Positions 9,204 to 15,130 of a stretch of DNA of 15,130 bases are shown here, piece by piece (position 1 is the first letter of the stretch; every line of letters begins with the position of its first letter). A model generated the notes under the pieces. It was not told the origin of the DNA and ran no database searches. It saw only the letters and a program-made list of their open reading frames with translations. A program made the translations under genes and the position numbers. The stretch comes from Cytophagaceae bacterium (GTDB lineage: Bacteria; Bacteroidota; Bacteroidia; Cytophagales; Flexibacteraceae), in assembly GCA_947464365.1 (NCBI GenBank), contig CANHWS010000050.1:1-15130 (forward strand), read 5' to 3'.

Positions 9204-11447
9204 CTAAAATACTGCCTTAATCGACAAAAATGCAGCATCAGACCTGTATTTATAGCTATTTTGGCTATTGCTAATGGCATTTGTTTCTATTTGAGCTCCA
9301 GCTTGGTATGTGGCTGAAATTCTGTATCCAAATCTGATACAATAAAATGTACTATAATTGTTTTTGTCATATTGAGCGGTCAGCAAGTTACCAGCAAGCT
9401 CAAGCCTACCTATACGATATGTGCCCTCAAACGACATGATATCGGCATATCCAGCGGGGTGCCCTCCTCCAATTAGCGAACTTGATTGGGCATTATACCT
9501 CCGCACATAGCCTAGTTTGGCATCTAGCCCTTGTCCACGAATCCCAATCTTAGGTCCATATCCTATAAATGATTGAGGGGGTGTTTCCAAACCGTCTAGT
9601 TGGTCATCCTCCGCACCCAGTACCATCTCCGCACTCGAAATGATCGACCACTTCGCAATAGTCGAAATGTAGCTTACCAACCCTGCCCCCTGCCAAGTAA
9701 CAAACCTGTGTTGATGAGGAAGCATTTTGGGCTCTGAAGTGGCATCGTTGATCTTATTGCCAGCCACCCAAGCCTGGTTAACAAGCAAACTGGCATTGGT
9801 GCTTAGTTTTTGCTTATGGGTTTTACTCAGATTGAAGGTTAATTGCTCAGCTCTCAGCTGTTTGTTGCCACCCACGTTTGAGCCATGCAATATGGTGGTG
9901 GATGGGATCCAGCCCATCATTGGCTTTATCGTTCCACTCAACAGGACTTGTTGCCAACCAGCGCGTAAGTAAGGGTTGCCTGCCGTAAAATAGGCCGCAT
10001 CCGTGCGTGTAAATGCTGCATCTAATTTCATCTTGGCGGGTGAATAGGTTGCGCCAAGTGAGGTATGGAGCCCCATATTCTGGATATTGGAGTACAAGCC
10101 CAAAGTTATTGGCGTAAGTTGGCCTAGGTCAAACTGCGTATTGCTGATGTATTGGTCGGCGGAAATCTGGACACTTCGCAACACCTGCTTCTTGAGACTG
10201 AATCCCATGACCAAGTTGCGTTTCGGTATAATTGACCGAACCGAATCAAAGGTCGCTGGAGGCAGGTCTAGAGGAATCTGGTATCCCGCCTGGTCGGCCG
10301 CATAGCTTAGGCCTAACGAAATCACATCTTTTTGACCGTGTTTTAGGTCCAGATTTACATACCCCAGACGGGTCTCGGGCGTACGTAATAGGGATCTGTT
10401 ATATCTCGCAACCCCTGCACCAGAGGATAAATTCAATCTGCCTAAAGAGGCACCAAAGCCTATACCATCAAGCGCAATGCCAAATACGAAGGCTCGATGT
10501 ACCATCGGGTAATGTACCCCTAATCGGAACTGACGGATTGAAAATCCGCTTTTCCAATCTGCCAATCCTGCCATTCGGGCTCTTAATGCCTGCTGATGGG
10601 CTTTGAGTCGTTTTAGTTGCTCGTATTGCTCCATCCGTTCTGGATAGTGCTTGGTCAAACTATCCCGCCGCAGACTTAGCGCCTTAAGGTAAGGATCAGA
10701 TGGACCTACAAGTTTGTCAACCTCACGATGTAGTTCGCCTTCAGTAACTGACTTTATAGTCTTGGTTGGCTGGTAGTCGGGGATGCTATCATTTGTAAAG
10801 GTTGGGTTGGTACCTAAAATTGCCTTATTACTCCCTATCCAACCTCCATTCGGCGGGTTGAAAGCCTTGCTACCAATACTATCCACAAATTTCGTTTGGC
10901 CCTTGGCAAGTACACGGTCCAATGTGTCAAATACCATCAGTTGGTTAAAGCCAACTTGCTGCTCAATCGCCTTGATTTGCCGCTCTAGGCCTTGTTCTTT
11001 TTCAAACATCCACCGATTAAGATCTAGCTCCAAACTAATCCGATTGTTGGGTTGACGCTCAGGGTTGTTTTCGTTACTTAGGTTCCCAGATATGATTAGC
11101 GGAACTGACAAGATCGACAATCTCATTCTGCCCTCAAGTTTGTACAATGGCAAGGGAGTCTCCGTAATTAGGTTGCCCTCCCGCTGGCCAAAGCCAGTGC
11201 TACCATTAAGCTCACCTTCTCTGAGCACAACCCAATTTGCCCTAAGAGAATCCACAGTTCCCTGCATATATCCCTTGGCAGCATTCGCAATATGTTTGCC
11301 CTTCGCATGGGACCGGGTCTTTAGAGTGCTTAATGTAGACCTACCTGCTTGGCTACCAATTGGCTTGTGCTCTGGATTCGCCACTTGGGCCGATGCTGCA
11401 GTAGTAAGGGTTAGCAAAAAACCTAGCACTGCTGCAACCTTGCTCAT
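9204..11447 (-). CDS. Probable outer-membrane beta-barrel protein with helical periplasmic region (747 residues)
   Basis: I chose the ATG at 11447 because it starts a clean signal peptide (MSKVAAVLGFLLTLTTAASA, cut before Q) and has AAGGA at 11457-11461, nine bases upstream. The frame stays open to an ATG at 11579, but those 44 extra residues would bury the signal peptide. Another ATG lies at 11468. Residues about 140-175 and 255-291 are charged and helical (for example ERMEQYEQLKRLKAHQQ) and may form coiled coils. From about residue 298 to the end the sequence alternates in the manner of transmembrane beta strands (LGVHYPMVHRAFVFGIALDG, LGYVNLDLKHG, MSFEGTYRIGRLELAGNL) and ends in an aromatic residue (SIKAVF), as outer-membrane barrels do. 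No family is recognised. As the first gene of the operon it probably supplies the anchor or pore for the exported proteins encoded downstream. Confidence 0.8.
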   Translation of the reverse strand: MSKVAAVLGFLLTLTTAASAQVANPEHKPIGSQAGRSTLSTLKTRSHAKGKHIANAAKGYMQGTVDSLRANWVVLREGELNGSTGFGQREGNLITETPLPLYKLEGRMRLSILSVPLIISGNLSNENNPERQPNNRISLELDLNRWMFEKEQGLERQIKAIEQQVGFNQLMVFDTLDRVLAKGQTKFVDSIGSKAFNPPNGGWIGSNKAILGTNPTFTNDSIPDYQPTKTIKSVTEGELHREVDKLVGPSDPYLKALSLRRDSLTKHYPERMEQYEQLKRLKAHQQALRARMAGLADWKSGFSIRQFRLGVHYPMVHRAFVFGIALDGIGFGASLGRLNLSSGAGVARYNRSLLRTPETRLGYVNLDLKHGQKDVISLGLSYAADQAGYQIPLDLPPATFDSVRSIIPKRNLVMGFSLKKQVLRSVQISADQYISNTQFDLGQLTPITLGLYSNIQNMGLHTSLGATYSPAKMKLDAAFTRTDAAYFTAGNPYLRAGWQQVLLSGTIKPMMGWIPSTTILHGSNVGGNKQLRAEQLTFNLSKTHKQKLSTNASLLVNQAWVAGNKINDATSEPKMLPHQHRFVTWQGAGLVSYISTIAKWSIISSAEMVLGAEDDQLDGLETPPQSFIGYGPKIGIRGQGLDAKLGYVRRYNAQSSSLIGGGHPAGYADIMSFEGTYRIGRLELAGNLLTAQYDKNNYSTFYCIRFGYRISATYQAGAQIETNAISNSQNSYKYRSDAAFLSIKAVF

Positions 11448-11456
11448 CGTTGGCCA

Positions 11457-11461
11457 TCCTT
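11457..11461 (-). promoter_or_regulatory. Shine-Dalgarno-like AAGGA supporting the start at 11447
   Basis: On the minus strand AAGGA lies nine bases before the ATG at 11447. Together with the signal peptide that begins at that codon it favours this start over the longer frame from 11579. Such sites are uncommon in this window, where other genes have none or rely on coupling. Confidence 0.45.
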
Positions 11462-11596
11462 GCAACATGCCTTTTTTCAGTGATACTATTCGATTAGTGA
11501 CGAGACGTAACAAAACAAGGATTTTTGCATCAGGATTCCTAGTGCCCTGGGTCAATTTCCTGATTTGAACACTGTGCACCTCAATTGCCTACTACT

Positions 11597-11771
11597 TTGG
11601 AGGCTGGCTTAACCTATATATAGGAGGCCCCAATCGTGGTATTGGCGGACCCAGAACTAATTTAGGCTTATCGATACCAGAACCCTCTTGCCACCACCTC
11701 CAACCCCTCCAGCAGGTTCGATAACGAGCAGGTTCTCGCTACTAGACCCTTGAGTGATCAAGGGTTTTTTT
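11597..11771 (+). ncRNA. Candidate structured small RNA ending in an intrinsic terminator
   Basis: No plus-strand gene precedes the terminator at 11746-11771, which suggests a non-coding transcript. The bases before it can pair in several places. TTGGAGGcTGG (11597-11607) matches CCACCTCCAA (11694-11703) as a 10-pair helix with one bulged C. CCAAT (11630-11634) pairs with ATTGG (11641-11645) around a six-base loop whose GTGGT could pair with ACCAC at 11692-11696. CGAG (11725-11728) pairs with CTCG (11735-11738). AGCAGGTTC occurs twice, at 11711 and 11727. I recognise no known RNA family; tRNA, tmRNA, SRP RNA and RNase P signatures are absent. The 5' end is unknown: a weak TTTG (11564-11567) and TACTTTG (11593-11599) pair is badly spaced. 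Alternatively the same folds, read on the minus strand, belong to the leader of the barrel operon. Confidence 0.3.
11746..11771 (+). terminator. Intrinsic (Rho-independent) terminator, plus strand
   Basis: A perfect eight-pair stem, ACCCTTGA (11746-11753) with TCAAGGGT (11758-11765) around a GTGA tetraloop, runs straight into seven T residues (11765-11771). On the minus strand the hairpin is not followed by a T run, so it acts only on rightward transcription. It could end an orphan small RNA or block antisense transcription that leaves the operon region toward the tubulin gene. Confidence 0.8.
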
Positions 11772-11943
11772 ATGAGCTTTTTATTGGGGGGTGTTTACAC
11801 CTAGGCGTACGGTCATTGGCCTCCAGCTACATTTTAAGTTCTGAGCAATTGGGAGATAGACCGCCTCTAATTTTATGCCCTTAACCAAGCAACAAGTGAA
11901 TTGGCAAGGTTCGTAAACGGCCTTGGGTAGTGTTTTGCCATCC

Positions 11944-11968
11944 TACCTTAGTCTATCTGGCTAAGGTA
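11944..11968. repeat. Inverted repeat, 8-base arms
   Basis: TACCTTAG (11944-11951) and CTAAGGTA (11961-11968) are perfect reverse complements around a nine-base loop. There is no T run on either side, so it is not a terminator. It could be an operator or an RNA stem upstream of the tubulin-like gene; no family is recognised. Confidence 0.5.
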
Positions 11969-11999
11969 TAGGGAGTAACGGAGATTCCGCCATTATTCT

Positions 12000-12026
12000 G
12001 ATTGCCGAATCAAGGATTCGGCAATC
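12000..12026. repeat. Perfect 12-base inverted repeat with 3-base loop
   Basis: GATTGCCGAATC (12000-12011) and GATTCGGCAATC (12015-12026) are perfect reverse complements separated by AAG. No T run follows on either strand, so a simple terminator is unlikely. It lies about 280 bases before the tubulin-like gene. Possible roles are a protein-binding palindrome, a dispersed extragenic palindrome, or a stable RNA hairpin; the sequence alone does not decide. Confidence 0.65.
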
Positions 12027-12256
12027 GTGGCCTATGTTTGGCGCATCACTGGGTTTGTTGCCTCTGGGGTGCCACAAAAAACAACTAGTTCGCCTATCCT
12101 GAGGTTTAGAATCATAGTTGGCTTGGGGCGGGCCTGACCTCCCGGTTACACAGCCACTGTGGTCATCCACAACTTAATGCCTTGTTCTAGGCCGCCTGCG
12201 TAGTTGCGCTTGAGCTTTTGCCGGCTGAAATTTGTGGTCAAAGGGGGCGAGGACCA

Positions 12257-12288
12257 GTTGCATAATTTAGCTTTCAGGCTTAAATTTG
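12257..12288 (+). promoter_or_regulatory. Bacteroidota-type promoter of the tubulin-like gene
   Basis: GTTG at 12257-12260 and TAAATTTG at 12281-12288 are separated by 20 bases. This matches the Bacteroidota sigma-factor consensus (TTTG near -33 and TAnnTTTG near -7), with one mismatch in the -33 element and a full match in the -7 element. Transcription would start near 12294-12296, leaving a leader of only about 10 bases before the ATG at 12306. Confidence 0.6.
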
Positions 12289-12305
12289 CCACAAAAGTAC
12301 CAAAC

Positions 12306-15130
12306 ATGGAAAACCATCTCATTATTGGCTTAGGAGGAACTGGCGGTAACATCCTAAAGGCGTTACGCAAAAATATCTACCAGGACTACCGTGATAATCT
12401 GCCCAAAGGTGTAAACGTAGGCTATCTATACGTGGACTCGAGCGCTGAGATGATGGACCCCTCTGATGCCAAATGGAAGGTGCTTAGTCATTCGGTTCAA
12501 CTTGGTAAGAGTAGCCAAGTCCTCATCAAAGGGCAGAACCTTAAAGCAAGGCTCTCTAACCTGGAAAGCTATCCAGGCCTAAAGCATTGGCTAGGTAACG
12601 TCGGGGCCTTTACAAAACTGGTAGAGGCAAACTCTGACGATGCGGTTGGCGGTCAACGCAGAAGGCTAGGCAGATTCCTACTTGCCTGCAGTATTGACAG
12701 TTTCAATAATCAGCTTGATCAACAGGTTAGCAACTTACGGAAATCAGGCAGTGTTAACATTACTTTTCACGTTTGTGCAGGTTTAGCTGGTGGAACGGGT
12801 AGTGGATGTGTTATTGACATCATATCACAGATAAGAGCAAAATTTCCTTCAGATGGAGACATCTCACGAAAATTTAACATAATGCTATATCTCGCACTTC
12901 CGGAAAGGGAGCCGGGGTCTAAAGATAGTCTGGGTAATTATCATGCGAACGGGTACGCAGCCTTACTAGAACTTAATAGCCTGAACGTTGGTGGATTTGA
13001 TCCATTTGATATAACAGGAAAATCTGGAAACGCATCCAACGATCCTACTGAAAGCAAATTAAACCTTTTGCGTCCCGTATTCAATGGTTGTTACGTGTTT
13101 AGCAACGAAAACACAAATGGCACTTTTTTAAATATTCAAGATACTTTGCCCAGTATGGTCGCAGAGTTTTTGAAACAAAAGATTGTTACATTTAATTTTT
13201 TGTCAGACGGTTCAGTATCAAAAGGTAGTACTTCGTCAGAACTTGACCCAAGGGAAATCCTTGCTAAGCAGGAGAATGCCGAAAACGGAGATAGGACTCC
13301 TGAAACTGGGTCATTGCCTGAAACACTCAATATTCCTGAAAGAGATAAGCGTTTTCTCTCCTTCGGTATTAAGACGATTAGTATTCCCGAAAAAGAAATC
13401 CTGGAGTATTTAACTGCTGAGATGGCCAAAGCAGCTTGCTACCAGCTCAAATACCACAACTTCCAAGCAGGGGTTGGTTACCTAAATTCGCAGGGACCAT
13501 CAGACTACAAAACAAAAGTTACTTCTAAGGTAGATGCGTGGAAGATTAGTATTGAACACTTGACCTATTCCAAAAACATCCTCGCTGAGGATAGTAAAGA
13601 AAAATACCAGCTTGTAGAAAACTATTGGGAGCAATTTGCACAGAACGCTATTAATCTAAAGAACAATGCACCAAAGCCAGAGTGGCCAAGGGTGCTTGTT
13701 AATGCCTATCGAGGCGCATTTGATACGCTGTACCGAAAGGCTGGCGTAAAACAATTCTACATAAATAAACAATCCTCCTGCAGGCGAATAGCCGAGGACA
13801 TGCTTAACAATGTCGAGTTGGATTTGCTCAATATGTGGCGTAATGGCGAGCTCGGGTTCGTGGATATTGAGGGAATTCTAAGAGCCTTGAATGAGGATCT
13901 ATTAAAATCTAAAGCATCTCTAGAAGGTCAGTCAACTGATTTAGTTGAAGGATTTAAACGACAAAAGGAGACTGTCAACGCTGCTGTAGGTCGATTCGGT
14001 AATAGTCTGGGTACTATTGATAAAATGCGCAATCTCCCAGAGCGAAACATCGAACTGCTAAATGCAGACCTGAAGAAACTTTTTATTCTTGAAACTAAAG
14101 TAGAAAGCCTCCCATTTGCGCTACAATTAATTGGTGAGCTGTCTAATAACGTCAATCAGATTGTTGGAGTTGTTGAAAAACTAAATGCAAGAATTGGAAA
14201 GTTAATCGACCAGGCGGAATCTAATTCAAGTGCCCGCTTACTTGAGTCAAACACAGCTCAGAATGCTACTTTTGAAGTCAGAGTATTTGACAACAAGTTA
14301 GTTAGGGATATTGCCTCTGACCTTGTTAAGGATATAGAGATTTTGGCTCCTTTCACGTCAGATGTACGCCAAACGCTTCTAAATGCTAATACTACTGGAC
14401 AAAAAACATTTTCATCTTTAGCTGAAAAACTAGACGAGGGAAGAATTGAGGATATTATTAATTCTTGTAGTCAGACCAAAGTTGTGTCAGCACACGAAAA
14501 ACTAGAACCAAGTAGGAAAGTTCTTGGTAGAAGCATTGTGCAGGAGTTGGCTGCACGATACGGTAACGACGATGAGGAGTTTAAGCTCAAGATCAATGAC
14601 TGGATCAAGCAAGCAGGTGTTTATGCTCGCCATAACGATAGCGAGTTAAAACGTGATAGAAGTACACCGCCAATCACAGAATGTATGGTTGTTTTTCCTC
14701 ACGAGCCTGACCACAATAATTTTATTAGTAAAATGCGGGGCTTTTTTGATGCTTCAAAACCCCAAACGCTTAATAGAATTACAATTGCACCACACTACAA
14801 CAAGGTAAAGAAGAACGAACTAGTCATCTTGACTATTAGTAACCTCATGCCTTTGCGCTACCTATCTGACCTTGAATTTTTAAAAGGCAAATATGAGGGG
14901 CGTGTCAATAACAAAGACACGAATATTCAAAACGAGTCTAGGTTGTTGCTTCACCTTGAGGGTGATGGAAGCCAACACCCTCCGCTATACATCACAACCA
15001 AGAAGAAGGAGGACTACTGGCCATTTGTAATTTTGGCCGAGGCAATGGGGATTTTCACTAATGCCGAAGCTAGTTCTGGCAAAGTAGAGTATCTGTTTCA
15101 TCAGAAAGATGAGGACGGTTTGGATTTGCC
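12306..15130 (+). CDS. Large tubulin/FtsZ-superfamily GTPase, Tubulin_2-like (first 941 residues, runs off right edge)
   Basis: The ATG at 12306 begins directly at the first beta strand (MENHLIIGLGGTGGN), as expected for a Rossmann-type GTPase domain. G8-L-G-G-T-G-G14 corresponds to the first phosphate loop of FtsZ. A161-G-G-T-G-S-G167 matches the tubulin signature [SAG]GGTG[SAT]G exactly. N215-GYAALLELN is a plausible core helix between the two halves of the fold. I cannot place the catalytic T7 loop with confidence. Residues about 280-940 go far beyond FtsZ length; residues about 540-655 are helical and coiled-coil-like, and no second domain is recognised. There is no signal peptide, so it acts in the cytoplasm. 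There is no Shine-Dalgarno sequence and almost no leader. Its family is distinct from cell-division FtsZ; related proteins are proposed to drive membrane remodelling with vWA, GTPase and OmpA-like partners. It is transcribed away from the envelope operon, and its reading frame is intact throughout. Confidence 0.88.
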   Translation, partial: MENHLIIGLGGTGGNILKALRKNIYQDYRDNLPKGVNVGYLYVDSSAEMMDPSDAKWKVLSHSVQLGKSSQVLIKGQNLKARLSNLESYPGLKHWLGNVGAFTKLVEANSDDAVGGQRRRLGRFLLACSIDSFNNQLDQQVSNLRKSGSVNITFHVCAGLAGGTGSGCVIDIISQIRAKFPSDGDISRKFNIMLYLALPEREPGSKDSLGNYHANGYAALLELNSLNVGGFDPFDITGKSGNASNDPTESKLNLLRPVFNGCYVFSNENTNGTFLNIQDTLPSMVAEFLKQKIVTFNFLSDGSVSKGSTSSELDPREILAKQENAENGDRTPETGSLPETLNIPERDKRFLSFGIKTISIPEKEILEYLTAEMAKAACYQLKYHNFQAGVGYLNSQGPSDYKTKVTSKVDAWKISIEHLTYSKNILAEDSKEKYQLVENYWEQFAQNAINLKNNAPKPEWPRVLVNAYRGAFDTLYRKAGVKQFYINKQSSCRRIAEDMLNNVELDLLNMWRNGELGFVDIEGILRALNEDLLKSKASLEGQSTDLVEGFKRQKETVNAAVGRFGNSLGTIDKMRNLPERNIELLNADLKKLFILETKVESLPFALQLIGELSNNVNQIVGVVEKLNARIGKLIDQAESNSSARLLESNTAQNATFEVRVFDNKLVRDIASDLVKDIEILAPFTSDVRQTLLNANTTGQKTFSSLAEKLDEGRIEDIINSCSQTKVVSAHEKLEPSRKVLGRSIVQELAARYGNDDEEFKLKINDWIKQAGVYARHNDSELKRDRSTPPITECMVVFPHEPDHNNFISKMRGFFDASKPQTLNRITIAPHYNKVKKNELVILTISNLMPLRYLSDLEFLKGKYEGRVNNKDTNIQNESRLLLHLEGDGSQHPPLYITTKKKEDYWPFVILAEAMGIFTNAEASSGKVEYLFHQKDEDGLDL

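Larger units (their letters stand above)
11448..12305. other. Divergent intergenic region without a convincing gene
   Basis: About 860 bases separate the start of the envelope operon from the tubulin-like gene. No frame here gives a credible protein; the two short minus-strand frames at 11961-12170 and 12146-12370 lack recognisable features and the second overlaps the tubulin gene. The region holds an intrinsic terminator with a possible structured RNA before it, a 12-base palindrome CCTATATATAGG at 11613-11624, two perfect inverted repeats (11944-11968 and 12000-12026) and the promoter of the tubulin gene. A promoter for the minus-strand operon must lie here too, but I see no good -33/-7 pair for it. 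Confidence 0.7.

Noticed and set aside
11065..11568. A 167-codon plus-strand frame antisense to the barrel gene.
   Set aside because: It lies opposite a well-supported coding sequence with a signal peptide and has no recognisable features of its own; it is a shadow frame.
11580..11745. A tRNA or other standard RNA, suggested by GGTTCGATAAC near 11715.
   Set aside because: No acceptor stem or anticodon arm can be built around it, and no tmRNA, SRP or RNase P signature is visible.
11663..11780. A minus-strand open stretch with a glycine-rich peptide pattern (IEPAGGVGGGGKRV) through the terminator.
   Set aside because: It has no start codon with support, and it crosses a perfect terminator hairpin; the pattern follows from the C-rich plus strand.
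11961..12370. Two short minus-strand open frames of 69 and 74 codons in the intergenic region.
   Set aside because: They have no signal peptide, domain or coupling. The second overlaps the start of the tubulin-like gene on the opposite strand, and the inverted repeats run through the first.
1..15130. CRISPR arrays, insertion sequences, transposases or tRNA-linked attachment sites.
   Set aside because: No regularly spaced repeats, transposase frames, terminal inverted repeats or tRNA genes were seen.

Overview
The window looks like the chromosome of a Bacteroidota bacterium, probably of the Cytophagales type. The evidence is a family of giant exported proteins typical of that phylum (opening block GTTDMVNLFSGDF, a later LPSGG...YEQKDYAYVQD block, and a DUF6443-like domain), near-absent Shine-Dalgarno sequences, and a GTTG-N20-TAAATTTG promoter that fits the Bacteroidota -33/-7 consensus. 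Genus cannot be told from the sequence alone.

Left three quarters (1-11447, minus strand): one compact run of six genes, read from right to left. In order of transcription they encode a 747-residue probable outer-membrane beta-barrel protein with a helical periplasmic part, a 249-residue exported protein with an FN3-like module, a 200-residue lipoprotein, a 1919-residue giant exported protein with one EF-hand-type calcium loop, a 240-residue exported protein, and the first 420 residues of a large DUF6443/RHS-type protein that runs off the left edge. After the first gene, which is followed by a 99-base gap, neighbours are separated by 5 bases or fewer or overlap by one base. Every product begins with a signal peptide or lipobox. 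This looks like a single envelope or cell-surface assembly, with an anchor or pore, small periplasmic and lipoprotein accessories, and two giant beta-rich YD/RHS-like proteins. No function is known to me for the whole set.

Middle (11448-12305): an intergenic region of about 860 bases with no convincing gene. It holds a textbook intrinsic terminator on the plus strand at 11746-11771 that has no plus-strand gene in front of it. The 150 bases before it can fold into several helices, so a small structured RNA is possible. Two further perfect inverted repeats follow, and a promoter lies directly before the next gene.

Right (12306-15130, plus strand): 941 residues of a large tubulin/FtsZ-superfamily GTPase (Tubulin_2-like), running off the right edge. 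Both glycine-rich nucleotide-binding loops are intact. It is transcribed away from the envelope operon from its own promoter with almost no leader. Related bacterial and archaeal proteins have been proposed to power a membrane-remodelling system together with a von Willebrand A protein, a separate GTPase and OmpA-like proteins; those partners, if present, would lie beyond the right edge. This gene and the possible orphan RNA next to it are the most interesting content of the window.
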